Of a stretch of 13,806 bases of DNA, positions 6,601 to 13,484 are shown one piece after another (position 1 is the stretch's first letter; each line of letters opens with the position of its first letter). The notes under the pieces are model-generated. The model had not been told where the DNA came from. It saw only the letters and a program-made list of their open reading frames with translations, and did no database searches. The translations under genes were made by a program, and so were the position numbers. This stretch comes from Oscillospiraceae bacterium (GTDB taxonomy: Bacteria; Bacillota; Clostridia; Oscillospirales; Oscillospiraceae), in the NCBI GenBank assembly GCA_016286595.1, contig JAEETR010000197.1:1-13806 (forward strand). The letters run 5' to 3'.

Positions 6601-7443
6601 TCACTTGCCCTCCAGTTCGGCTATCTGAGCCTCAAGCTCGGCCCGGGCCACGTTGAACTCGTCGGTCTTGGGGGCCACGCCGTGCCACTTGAAGTTGTTC
6701 TCCATGTAGCTCACGCCCTTGCCCTTCACGGTCTTGGCTATGATCATGGTGGGCTTGCCCTTGCAGGCCGCGGCGTCGTTCAGAGCTTTGTCGATGGCCT
6801 CCAGGTCGTGGCCGTCGATGACTATCACGTTCCAGCCGAAGGCCCGGAACTTCTCGTCCAGGGGCTCGGAGGGCATGACCACGGCGGTGGGGCCGTCTAT
6901 CTGCAGGCCGTTAACGTCCACGAAGGCGCAGAAATTATCCAGCTTGTACTTGGCGGCGGACATGGCCATCTCCCAGACCTGTCCCTCCTCGATCTCACCG
7001 TCACCCAGGATGGCGTAGACTCTGTAGTCTTTGCCGTCCATCTTGCCGGCAAGAGCCATGCCCGCGGCCATGGAGATGCCCTGGCCAAGGGAGCCGGTAC
7101 AGGCGTCCACGCCGGGGATGTTGGTCACGGGGTGACCGCTGAGACGGCCGTTGATGCTGCGGAACGTCTTAAGCTCGTCCACGGGGAAGAAGCCGCGCAT
7201 GGCGAGTATCGCGTACAGAGCGGGGGTGCAGTGGCCTTTTGAAAGGACGAAACGGTCTCTGTCGGGGGACTTGGGATCGGCGGGATCGACCCGCATAGTG
7301 TGGAAATACAGCACTGTGAGGATGTCCATGCAGGAAAGGGACCCGCCTATATGGCCGGAAGCGGCGGTATACACCTGCTCCAGGGCTCTGAGCCGGGCTT
7401 TCGCTGCGATCAGCTTAAGCTTCGCGTACTCTTCTCTGTCCAT
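6601..7443 (-). CDS. tktA: Transketolase, N-terminal (TPP pyrophosphate-binding) subunit
   Basis: This 280-residue subunit carries the TPP-diphosphate/Mg2+ motif, starting with GDG (147-149, in AILGDGEIEEGQVWEMA) and ending at N178 (FVDVNGLQIDG). Substrate/cofactor histidines lie in ASGHIGGSLSCMD (H31), LSKGHCTPALYA (H71) and LSGHPVTNIPG (H104). It forms the active site together with the downstream subunit. I chose the ATG at 7443, which has AGGATGG ending 5 bp upstream. An in-frame ATG at 7452 would add only MVI and has AGG directly abutting it, too close to serve. A plausible weak promoter lies about 95 bp upstream. Confidence 0.92.
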   Translation of the reverse strand: MDREEYAKLKLIAAKARLRALEQVYTAASGHIGGSLSCMDILTVLYFHTMRVDPADPKSPDRDRFVLSKGHCTPALYAILAMRGFFPVDELKTFRSINGRLSGHPVTNIPGVDACTGSLGQGISMAAGMALAGKMDGKDYRVYAILGDGEIEEGQVWEMAMSAAKYKLDNFCAFVDVNGLQIDGPTAVVMPSEPLDEKFRAFGWNVIVIDGHDLEAIDKALNDAAACKGKPTMIIAKTVKGKGVSYMENNFKWHGVAPKTDEFNVARAELEAQIAELEGK

Positions 7444-7537
7444 AATTACCATCCTGTACGTTATTTTTCCGGGCCGGCGGACGGCGGAGAAAAACGGCGC
7501 CGCAGCAGCCCATTACCGAAAGTATCAATCTACTTAT

Positions 7538-7565
7538 ATAATAAACTTTTTTCGACAAAAAACAA
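7538..7565 (-). promoter_or_regulatory. Possible tktA promoter
   Basis: In the AT-rich gap between tktA and the IreB-family gene, the minus strand has TTGTTT (7565-7560), a 16-bp spacer and TATTAT (7543-7538, 5/6). The -35 match is poor. I mark it because tktA needs a promoter after the terminator at 7629-7660 and this is the best candidate. Confidence 0.3.
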
Positions 7566-7628
7566 TATACGCATTCGACAAATGGAAAAGGCAAATTGAC
7601 AATAAGAGGACGATTTGATGAAGACAGG

Positions 7629-7660
7629 AAAAACGCGGCCCGTAAGACAACGGGCCGCGT
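7629..7660 (-). terminator. Terminator after the IreB-family gene
   Basis: The 11-bp arms ACGCGGCCCGT (7633-7643) and ACGGGCCGCGT (7650-7660) pair perfectly around a 6-nt loop. Minus-strand Ts follow, giving a clear rho-independent terminator 10 bp past the stop codon. Confidence 0.85.
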
Positions 7661-7670
7661 ATGCTTTCGA

Positions 7671-7919
7671 TCATTTTCCTTTGTCGAGATAGTTTATAAC
7701 AAGCTCCTGGAGAAGCTCGTCCCGGTCGATACGGCAGATGAGGCTCCGGGCGTTGTTATAGTTGGTGATATAGGTGGGGTCCTCGGAGAGAATATAGCCC
7801 ACGATCTGGTTGATGGGATTGTAACCCTTGATCTTCAGCGCATCATAGACGGAGGACAGTATCTCCCGCATTTCCATCTTGTTTCCGACAACGTCAAACT
7901 TTCTGGTGAAGTCATCCAT
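7671..7919 (-). CDS. IreB-family (UPF0297, YrzL-like) regulatory phosphoprotein
   Basis: This 82-residue protein carries the family signature YDALKIKGYNPINQIVGYIL followed by SEDPTYITNYNNARSLI. In Enterococcus, IreB is a small cytosolic protein phosphorylated on N-terminal threonines by the PASTA kinase IreK, and it tunes cephalosporin resistance. Here T5 in MDDFTRKFDV is the candidate threonine. The start is debatable. The ATG at 7919 gives the usual family length and precedes good codon use, with a purine-rich AGGGGGA 11 bp upstream. An in-frame ATG at 7991 adds 24 residues rich in rare codons, yet is preceded by GGGGGTGAT, a strong Shine-Dalgarno. I prefer 7919. No kinase or phosphatase partner is in the window. 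A terminator follows directly. Confidence 0.85.
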   Translation of the reverse strand: MDDFTRKFDVVGNKMEMREILSSVYDALKIKGYNPINQIVGYILSEDPTYITNYNNARSLICRIDRDELLQELVINYLDKGK

Positions 7920-8074
7920 ATTCGCTCTCTTCCCCCTCTCACAGCCGCGCAAGGATACGTGCTTCAGCTTATTGTCGTTGTTCGATAACATTATATATCA
8001 CCCCCGGGCTCCGTGTAAAGTGAAATTCTGATTTTGGCGAAATAAAGATATTTACGCCGTCTCGCCTCGAATAA

Positions 8075-8608
8075 TCACGGCGACACCCCGCCCTCTCCGC
8101 ACCCGCCGCCGGGGGAGAATACGGCGAATAACCCGTCTCCGATACGGATTATCTCACACCGCGGCAGCAGCCACGGCGCGGCAAATCCCTTACCCGGAAC
8201 GAAGGGGAGGGCGAACCTGGGGCGCTCCGACGCGTCGTACAGGGCAGGAACGTCCGGAGCCTCCGGGAACAGGGCTCTCGCGGAAGGCACCGCCCGCCAT
8301 CCGGAGGGCGCGTCCGCGGGAGCGCGGTCATCCGCACCGACGACCGGCGCAAGGAACGCCCTCTCCACCGCGGCGGGATCAAAGTCCCCCAGAGCTGCCG
8401 CGCTCAGTCTGCGGTCGAGCCGGAGAACGCCGTTTTTCGGCACCGGCACGCCAATGGATAAATCCCGCCCGCCGCAGCGGCACATGAGCCGCGCCGGACA
8501 GGGCCGGACCTTCGCGGTGAGGACAAAGCGGACGTACAGGCCCTCGCGGCTCACCGCGAGCCGGCCGGCCTCGACGTCCCCGGCGAATACGGGAAAACTG
8601 TAAGCCAT
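8075..8608 (-). CDS. Hypothetical protein, 177 residues, function unknown
   Basis: I do not recognise a characterised family. The protein begins MAYSFPVFAGDVEAGRLAVS, continues with GLYVRFVLTAKV and CRCGGRDLSIGVPVPKNG, and is rich in Ala, Pro, Gly and Arg. There is no signal peptide or membrane helix; it looks soluble and beta-rich in its first half. Similar anonymous proteins may occur in other Clostridia, but I cannot confirm this. I chose the ATG at 8608, preceded by GGGGGCGGA about 5 bp away. In-frame ATGs at 8641 and 8656 fall inside the terminator of the preceding gene and lack convincing support. A weak hairpin (CGCCGT/ACGGCG, 8055-8082) overlaps the stop. Strong codon bias toward GC at third positions supports it being real. 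Confidence 0.6.
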   Translation of the reverse strand: MAYSFPVFAGDVEAGRLAVSREGLYVRFVLTAKVRPCPARLMCRCGGRDLSIGVPVPKNGVLRLDRRLSAAALGDFDPAAVERAFLAPVVGADDRAPADAPSGWRAVPSARALFPEAPDVPALYDASERPRFALPFVPGKGFAAPWLLPRCEIIRIGDGLFAVFSPGGGCGEGGVSP

Positions 8609-8626
8609 ACTGTCCGCCCCCGAAAT

Positions 8627-8665
8627 AAAAAAATATGGCATGCGCACCTGACGCATACCATATTT
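8627..8665 (-). terminator. Terminator after the 179-residue protein gene
   Basis: The 14-nt arms 8631-8644 and 8652-8665 (AAATATGGCATGCG and its partner) enclose a 7-nt loop, and TTTTATTT follows on the minus strand. The single mismatch is a G-U pair only in minus-strand RNA, which fixes the direction. It rules out upstream starts for the next gene. Confidence 0.85.
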
Positions 8666-8696
8666 ATGTGCCGCAGAGGCGGAAAATAACCGGGCT

Positions 8697-9236
8697 TTAC
8701 GATACCGTGTAGGAGCCCTTTATCAGCACCTTCGCCGCGGCGGTGGCCTTGAAGCCGTTGCCGGCGATGGTGACCATGTACATGTGGTTTTTCGTAAGGG
8801 CCGTACCGGCGGCGTCCACCTGGGTGCCGTCGGTCTCGTCCACCAGCCGGGGCGCGTCGGGACCGGCGCTGACCACGGTGCCTATGCGGGGCAGTATCTC
8901 CGTGCCCACGGCGCAGGTGACAGTCTGTCCGGCGGACAGGGTAAGAAGGGTAAAGCTTTCCGCGTCGGAGGATGAGGTGATCTGTCCGGTCAGCTCCGAC
9001 TGCAGCTGATCCATGCGCTCGTCGATCTTTCTCTCCAGCTCCGAGGCGGCGTCGTCCAGCTTTTCCTGCAGGGAGTCGTTGATGGAGGGGGTGACGGTCT
9101 CGTTTATGTAGCTGAGAGTCACCAGCGGGTTGTCCCGGCTGCCGTAGTTGGCGGTGGCCAGCACCGTAAGCGCCACGATGAGGCTGACGCCCAGCAGTAC
9201 GCCCAGCGCCGCAAGTATCTTATGAGAGAGCTTCAC
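8697..9236 (-). CDS. Hypothetical exported or membrane-anchored protein with coiled coil
   Basis: This 179-residue protein of unknown function has an N-terminal hydrophobic segment (about residues 7-28), which is an uncleaved anchor or signal peptide. The motif RDNPLVTLSYINETVTP (34-50) comes next, then a heptad-rich charged helix (about 53-87) likely to form a coiled coil. The C-terminal domain, rich in Gly, Thr and Val, has GTEILPRIGTVVSAGPD, VDETDGTQVDAAGTAL and NHMYMVTIAGNGFKATA, and ends GSYTVS. That layout suggests a surface oligomer. The GTG start at 9236 has GGGAGGT ending 6-7 bp upstream. The gene follows mazF by 85 bp on the same strand and ends at a strong terminator. Confidence 0.7.
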   Translation of the reverse strand: MKLSHKILAALGVLLGVSLIVALTVLATANYGSRDNPLVTLSYINETVTPSINDSLQEKLDDAASELERKIDERMDQLQSELTGQITSSSDAESFTLLTLSAGQTVTCAVGTEILPRIGTVVSAGPDAPRLVDETDGTQVDAAGTALTKNHMYMVTIAGNGFKATAAAKVLIKGSYTVS

Positions 9237-9291
9237 TGTTCTACCTCCCGCCCGAAAGGGCGTGTTCCTCGCTTGTATGTATCAGGGCCGC

Positions 9292-9311
9292 CCGGGGGAA
9301 TGATCCCCCGG
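9292..9311 (-). other. GC-rich hairpin between mazF and the next gene
   Basis: The 8-bp arms CCGGGGGA (9292-9299) and TCCCCCGG (9304-9311) pair over ATGA, 11 bp past the mazF stop. No T run follows on the minus strand. It is therefore not a classical terminator and may stabilise a 3' end or partly stall transcription. Confidence 0.45.
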
Positions 9312-9321
9312 ACGATCGTAT

Positions 9322-9672
9322 TCAATGAAGTCCGAAACTTACCGCCAGAGCGCTGTCTATGCGCCCCATCAGACTGTCGTCGACGCGGCCCATCCTGTCC
9401 CGCAGGCGGCTTTTGTCTATGGTGCGGATCTGCTCAAGAAGCACCACCGAGTCCCTGGTCAGCCCGTAGGATGGGGCCTCCAGCTCAATGTGGGTGGGCA
9501 GCCGCGCCTTGTCCGTCTGGCTGGTGATGGCCGCAGCTATCACCGTAGGGCTGTGACGGTTGCCGGTGTCGTTCTGGACTATGAGCACGGGCCTTGTTCC
9601 GCCCTGCTCGCTCCCTACCACGGGAGAAAGGTCGGCGTAATATATATCGCCTCTTCTGACTGAGATTGACAC
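9322..9672 (-). CDS. mazF: MazF/EndoA (PemK-like) mRNA interferase toxin
   Basis: This 116-residue endoribonuclease closely resembles Bacillus EndoA, which cuts single-stranded RNA at UACAU. It shows RRGDIYYADLSPVVGSEQGG (6-25), then TRPVLIVQND, AAAITSQ, LPTHIE, RDSVVLLEQIRTIDK and a C-terminal helical end. By alignment from memory, the catalytic R25 and T48 of EndoA correspond to R27 and T50 here. The start is GTG (9670-9672), with GGAGAG about 9 bp upstream. The gene lies downstream of alr, as in Bacillus, but the usual antitoxin gene between them is missing: the gap is only 148 bp and no plausible frame fills it. The antitoxin may be elsewhere, or the toxin may be solitary. Confidence 0.92.
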   Translation of the reverse strand: MSISVRRGDIYYADLSPVVGSEQGGTRPVLIVQNDTGNRHSPTVIAAAITSQTDKARLPTHIELEAPSYGLTRDSVVLLEQIRTIDKSRLRDRMGRVDDSLMGRIDSALAVSFGLH

Positions 9673-9698
9673 TTTGGCTCACTCTCCGAATTATAGTC

Positions 9699-9723
9699 CC
9701 GGTCACGCTGTTTATGTAACCGG
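9699..9723 (-). promoter_or_regulatory. Hairpin/palindrome in the mazF leader
   Basis: On the minus strand, CCGGTTAC and GTGACCGG form an 8-bp stem with one G-U pair and a 9-nt loop, 26 bp upstream of the mazF GTG. The RNA contains UACAU at the stem-loop junction. A TATAAT at 9695-9690 lies between the hairpin and the gene, but it has no good -35 and would start transcription within the Shine-Dalgarno. The site could be a protein-binding operator or an RNA element. Confidence 0.35.
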
Positions 9724-9820
9724 TTTACTAAAATTCTGTCACAAAGGCAGGGACTTTATACCTTCGGGCAAAAAAGACCGGAGGTTTTGTCTGCCCCTTT
9801 ACAATATATGCCGGACGGTG

Positions 9821-10954
9821 TCAGTCCCGTTCGTCGCCGTAGACCCGGGGCACCCTCTTCGATACGGAGCACATAAGCTCATAGGGGATGGTGCCGGCGG
9901 CCTCGGAGAGCTTTTCAAGGCTGTTGTTCGGTCCGAATATCTCGATCCTGCTGTCAATGTTGACGCCGGGAAGGTCCGTCAGGTCCACCATGCACATGTC
10001 CATGCATATCCTGCCCAGCTGCGGCGCGGGACCGTCCTCGGTGGCGAAGGAGCACCTGTTGGACAGGGAGCGCAGCAGCCCGTCGGCGTAGCCGATGGGC
10101 AGAACGCCCATGCGGGTGGTGCGCTTCGTGCGGAAAAGACGGCCGTAGCTCACGTCGGTATCCTTCTCGTGTATCTTGATGGTGCTCACTGTGGTCACTA
10201 TCTTCATGCAGGGCTTCAGTCCCAGCCTTCCGCCGTCGCCGTAGCCGTAGAGCAGGAGACCCGGGCGCACCATATCCAGCGCCGTCTGGGGATAGTTCAG
10301 CACGGCGCCTGTGTTTGCGCAGTGGCGCAGGGGGAAGGTGATGCCGCCCCGCTCCTCCACGGCAGCGATCATGCGGCAGAAGAGGTCGAACTGCTCAAGA
10401 GTGTACTTCTCGTTCTCCTCACCGGGCTCGTCGGCCACGGCAAAGTGGGTATATACTCCCTCTGCGATCAGTCCCGGCAGACGGCAGGATGTTATCACGT
10501 GCTCCACGCCCTCGTCGAAGAGACTGCCGGAGCACAAGAACCCCAGACGGGACATGCCGGTGTCCAGCTTCATGTGGGTTTTCAGCTCTTTGCCGTACTT
10601 CACGGCCTCCTGGGAGTACTCCTCCGCCTTGGCAAGACAGGTGACCGTCTGGGTGATGTCCCGGTCTATGAGCACGGGGACGAACCTTGCGGGCGTGTGG
10701 CCGAGGATGAGCACGGGCATCTTTATCCCGGCGTTTCTCAGTTCCAGCGCCTCGTCAAGACAGGACACCGCCAGATAGTCGGCGCCCGCCTCCTCCAATC
10801 GGCGGGAGACCCGCACCGCCCCGTGGCCGTAGGCGTCGGCCTTGACCACGCCCAGAAACCTGCATCCTGCGGGCAGGTGGGCCTTTATGGTGCGGTAGTT
10901 GTGCTCGATGTTGTCCAGGCTTATCTCCGCCCAGGTCCTCTTCTGCAACTCCAT
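9821..10954 (-). CDS. alr: Alanine racemase
   Basis: This is a 377-residue fold-type III PLP enzyme that interconverts L- and D-alanine for peptidoglycan. The PLP lysine is K38 in GVVKADAYGHG, and the second catalytic base is Y270 in DVSYGRLF. Other family blocks are HMKLDTGMSRLGF (127-139), GVYTHFAVAD, VRPGLLLYG (229-237) and GRICMDMCMVDLT (314-326). Length is normal. The ATG at 10954 has GGAGAG about 7 bp upstream, inside the end of the lipoprotein gene, whose stop is 3 bp away, so the two genes are translationally close. Expression probably comes from the promoter upstream of the NAD(P)HX repair gene. Confidence 0.96.
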   Translation of the reverse strand: MELQKRTWAEISLDNIEHNYRTIKAHLPAGCRFLGVVKADAYGHGAVRVSRRLEEAGADYLAVSCLDEALELRNAGIKMPVLILGHTPARFVPVLIDRDITQTVTCLAKAEEYSQEAVKYGKELKTHMKLDTGMSRLGFLCSGSLFDEGVEHVITSCRLPGLIAEGVYTHFAVADEPGEENEKYTLEQFDLFCRMIAAVEERGGITFPLRHCANTGAVLNYPQTALDMVRPGLLLYGYGDGGRLGLKPCMKIVTTVSTIKIHEKDTDVSYGRLFRTKRTTRMGVLPIGYADGLLRSLSNRCSFATEDGPAPQLGRICMDMCMVDLTDLPGVNIDSRIEIFGPNNSLEKLSEAAGTIPYELMCSVSKRVPRVYGDERD

Positions 10955-10957
10955 GTT

Positions 10958-11533
10958 TTATCTCTCCGTATCGTTTAATACCACGTTTTCAAAATCGCAC
11001 AGTATGACGGCAAAGCCGTCGGAATAAATCTCCGCGTGAAGGGGCAGCAGCGTGTCCTCCTCGAACCAGGTGCGCACCTGCGCCGTATCGGAAATGCGGA
11101 AGGTGACGGCCCGGCACGCCGTGCCGCCGTAGTTTTCCCTCACGGATTCCGTCACGTACCCGCCGCCCCAGGCTCTGAGCATAACGGCGACGCTCTCCAC
11201 GGGACTCATGCCGTCGGGCAGCAGAGCGCCGGTGAACACCTCGGCTTCCTCGTAGCACAGCGTTATGCCGTCCTCCGCAAGCCTCGCGGTTACGCCTTCA
11301 AGCTCCTCCGGTTCCCGTATGGTCACCGTACCGCCGTCACCGGAAAAAAGACACTCCAGAGCGAAATCGTAGACCCGCTCCCCGTAGTCCGCCCGAACTC
11401 GTGCGTTCACGGCGGCGCTCTCCGGGGCGGAATAGAGTTTTTGTATCTCTCCCGTTATATCCTCATCGGCGCCGCAGGCGCACAGCAGAAGAAGGGAGGC
11501 TGTCATTAGTGCGGAAACGAGAATTTTCCGCAA
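10958..11533 (-). CDS. YdcC-like lipoprotein (LolA-like fold suspected)
   Basis: This 191-residue protein has a lipoprotein signal peptide. A basic start (MRK) and a hydrophobic stretch lead to LLLLCACGADED, with the lipobox LCAC and the modified cysteine C20. The rest is a beta-rich extracellular domain without recognised catalytic motifs. Its place directly before alr mirrors Bacillus ydcC, an outer-surface lipoprotein gene in the acpS-ydcC-alr-ndoA cluster, so an envelope role is likely; this is inferred from synteny. The start is TTG at 11533, supported by GAGGTGA ending about 4 bp upstream. An ATG at 11506 would truncate the signal peptide. It begins 4 bp after the preceding gene's stop. 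Confidence 0.75.
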   Translation of the reverse strand: MRKILVSALMTASLLLLCACGADEDITGEIQKLYSAPESAAVNARVRADYGERVYDFALECLFSGDGGTVTIREPEELEGVTARLAEDGITLCYEEAEVFTGALLPDGMSPVESVAVMLRAWGGGYVTESVRENYGGTACRAVTFRISDTAQVRTWFEEDTLLPLHAEIYSDGFAVILCDFENVVLNDTER

Positions 11534-11537
11534 GAGT

Positions 11538-13031
11538 TCACCTCATGGCTCTGTAAAGATTTTCGATTATGTCCGAGGGCGTCATGGCGTACTCGCCGTA
11601 AAGCCCGGCGCATATGTCCCCCGCAAGACCGTGGAAGTACGCCCCGCCGAATGCGGCGCTTTCCGCGTCGTTGAGCTGCGCCGTCAGCGCGGCGATGACG
11701 CCGGACAGCACGTCGCCGCTGCCGCCCTTCGCCATGCCGGGACCGCCGGTGGTGTTGATATACACCCTGCCGTCTGGCAGCGCGGTGACGGTGCGGTGGC
11801 CCTTGAGAAGAAGGGTCACTCCGTATTCAACGGCGAACGCCGTCGCCGCAGCCAGCCTGCCGGTGCCGTCGTAACCGGGACGAATCCGGGCAAACTCCCC
11901 GTCATGGGGCGTCAGCACTATGGGGCAGACCGCGCTTTTCAGTATATTTATATTCCCCGCCAGGGCGTTTATGCCGTCGGCGTCGATCACGAGAGGGACC
12001 CGTGAAGCCGTCACGACGCGCTCCACCAGCGCCGCAATGCCTTCGGACCGTCCAAGTCCGGGCCCGCTAAGGCATACGCCGCACCGCTCCAGCTTCCGGG
12101 CTATCACGTCCCTGGCCTCCGGCGACGTCATGCCGTCGGCGCAGGGGAGAGGGGAGACCATGGCCTCGTCGTTCTTCACGGCTTCTATCACGTAGATATC
12201 CTTCGGCACGGCCAGCTCCACCAGCCCGGCCCCGGCCCGTACGGCGGCCCTGGCCGCCAGCGACGCCGCGCCTGTATAGCCGACGCTGCCGGCGATTATG
12301 AGCACACGGCCGAAATCGCCCTTGTGGGCGTCCCGCCGACGGCGGGGCAGATGAAAGCCGTCCACGGAGGAGACGTCGGAGACGATGTGATCGGGGATAA
12401 CGGCGCCGATGGAGTCCAGCACCAGCCTGCCGCAGTGTATGTTTCCCGGGTGCAGGAACTGACCCGTCTTGTACCCGGCGAAGGTGACGGTCATATATGC
12501 CCACACCGCGCCGGGGAAAGCTTCGCCCGTGTCGGCGCTGACGCCGGTGGGCATGTCGGCGGAGATTATCGGAGCGGGGGAGGAGTTCATCATATCCGCG
12601 GCGTCCCGGAATTCGTCGGACAGGGGCCGGTCGATGCCGGTGCCCAGCAGGGCGTCGATTATCACGCCGCAGCCGTTCACGAATTCGACGACGTCCTCGT
12701 CACGGCGGAAGCGCTCCGTCACGCCGCCGACGGCGGCGTATCTTTCCAGCATGGCTTTCGGGTCGGCCTTCAGCCGGGCCGCGTCCCCAACGAGGAATAC
12801 CCGGGCGTCATAGCCCCGCTCCCGCAGCATGGCGGCGGCGCCGATGCCGTCGCCCCCGTTGTTGCCGGTGCCGCAGATGACGGCGGCGCTGCCCCCGTCA
12901 TCCAGCAGAGCGGCGGCCTCCCGGGCCAGAGCGGCGCTTGCCCGTTCCATCAGGGTCAGGGAGGGGACGCCCAGCGTATTTATATTGTATTCGTCCACGG
13001 CCCTCATCTGAGCCGACGTGTACAGCTTCAT
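11538..13031 (-). CDS. nnr: Bifunctional NAD(P)HX epimerase/ADP-dependent dehydratase
   Basis: This 497-residue metabolite-repair enzyme rescues hydrated NAD(P)H. The N-terminal YjeF_N epimerase domain (about 1-215) has VICGTGNNGGDGIGAAAMLR (51-70), DALLGTGIDR (126-135) and SADMPTGVSADTGE (D160). The C-terminal ribokinase-like dehydratase domain (about 230-497) has KGDFGRVLIIAGSVGYTGAA, LSGPGLGR, LTPHDGEFARI (373-383), LLLKGHRTV and TTGGPGMAKGGSGDVLSG (catalytic-type D440). The ATG at 13031 is preceded by GGAAGGG. An in-frame ATG at 13103 is rejected because it lies upstream of the promoter. The gene heads the nnr-lipoprotein-alr unit. Pairing with nadE elsewhere in the window is coincidental to NAD biology. 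Confidence 0.95.
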   Translation of the reverse strand: MKLYTSAQMRAVDEYNINTLGVPSLTLMERASAALAREAAALLDDGGSAAVICGTGNNGGDGIGAAAMLRERGYDARVFLVGDAARLKADPKAMLERYAAVGGVTERFRRDEDVVEFVNGCGVIIDALLGTGIDRPLSDEFRDAADMMNSSPAPIISADMPTGVSADTGEAFPGAVWAYMTVTFAGYKTGQFLHPGNIHCGRLVLDSIGAVIPDHIVSDVSSVDGFHLPRRRRDAHKGDFGRVLIIAGSVGYTGAASLAARAAVRAGAGLVELAVPKDIYVIEAVKNDEAMVSPLPCADGMTSPEARDVIARKLERCGVCLSGPGLGRSEGIAALVERVVTASRVPLVIDADGINALAGNINILKSAVCPIVLTPHDGEFARIRPGYDGTGRLAAATAFAVEYGVTLLLKGHRTVTALPDGRVYINTTGGPGMAKGGSGDVLSGVIAALTAQLNDAESAAFGGAYFHGLAGDICAGLYGEYAMTPSDIIENLYRAMR

Positions 13032-13067
13032 GGCGATACCCTTCCGTCGAAGAAAAATGCCGTATAA

Positions 13068-13096
13068 ATTATATGCCAGGGAGCCCGTGAAGTCAA
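13068..13096 (-). promoter_or_regulatory. Strong promoter for nnr-lipoprotein-alr
   Basis: On the minus strand, TTGACT (13096-13091) and a perfect TATAAT (13073-13068) are 17 bp apart. Transcription would start near 13061, about 30 nt before the nnr ATG at 13031. This settles the start codon of that gene. Confidence 0.8.
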
Positions 13097-13144
13097 ACGG
13101 CACCGTATTTTCCTCTTAAATTGCAAAAAAACATTCTTTTTCAC

Positions 13145-13173
13145 TTGACCTGCGGCGGAATTTGACTTATATT
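13145..13173 (+). promoter_or_regulatory. Promoter of the pheS T-box transcript
   Basis: TTGACC (13145-13150, 5/6) and TATATT (13168-13173, 5/6) are 17 bp apart. The start near 13180 lies just before the T-box stem I. It is divergent from the nnr promoter, with 48 bp between their -35 boxes. Confidence 0.7.
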
Positions 13174-13194
13174 ATTTCACGTTGACGGCCTTCA

Positions 13195-13427
13195 GGGGTC
13201 ATCACGCTGCGATGAAGGGGAAAATGGCGTGGAATTCACCGCGAAAGAGAGGGGCTGCCACCGGCTGAAAGCGCCCCGCGGAAAAAACGCCCGGTTCGCC
13301 CCGGAGCACCGGCCAATCACCGGCGCATGCCTGCGTTATGGGCTTTATAAGTGCGGCGCCGTGCGCCGAACATGGGTGGTACCGCGGAAGATTTGCCTTT
13401 CGTCCCGTGACGGGATGGAGGGTTTTT
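13195..13427 (+). promoter_or_regulatory. T-box riboswitch, phenylalanine-specific
   Basis: This leader senses uncharged tRNA-Phe and prevents termination ahead of pheS. The conserved antiterminator sequence TGGTACCGCG is at 13377-13386; its TGGT would pair with the ACCA end of a tRNA with discriminator A73, as tRNA-Phe has. Stem I shows GATGAAGGGGA (13211-13221) and the AGAGAGGGGCTGCC...GGCTGAAAG distal-loop block. On the 3' side of stem I, TTC (13295-13297) is the likely specifier codon for Phe. A second TTC at 13235 is on the wrong side. The exact 5' edge is approximate. Confidence 0.88.
13396..13427 (+). terminator. T-box-controlled terminator before pheS
   Basis: The arms CCTTTCGTCCCG (13396-13407) and CGGGATGGAGGG (13411-13422) pair over a TGA loop using three G-U pairs, followed by TTTTT (13423-13427). 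The TTCGTCC of the 5' arm would instead pair with the T-box sequence in the antiterminator, which fits the switch. Confidence 0.85.
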
Positions 13428-13484
13428 ATTTTGCCCGCCCCCGAGAGCAAAGACATACATTATTATAAAAACGGAGATATGAAA

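Noticed and set aside
7594..7692. TTGACA and a 24-codon plus-strand frame starting at 7618
   Set aside because: There is no -10 at proper spacing, and the frame runs through the terminator stem of the opposite gene.
8609..8656. Upstream starts (8641, 8656) for the 177-residue protein
   Set aside because: They fall in the terminator hairpin of the preceding gene; the repeat is explained by termination, not coding.
9690..9695. Perfect minus-strand TATAAT just upstream of mazF as its promoter
   Set aside because: There is no acceptable -35 at 16-18 bp, and transcription would begin within the Shine-Dalgarno.
9674..10978. A 434-codon plus-strand frame opposite alr
   Set aside because: It is an antisense shadow of alr, whose catalytic K38 and Y270 blocks are intact.
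13032..13103. 24-residue N-terminal extension of the NAD(P)HX repair enzyme
   Set aside because: A TTGACT-N17-TATAAT promoter lies inside it and the family begins at the ATG at 13031.
13202..13456. 84-codon minus-strand frame across the pheS leader
   Set aside because: The region is a T-box RNA with conserved elements on the plus strand; the frame has no family resemblance.
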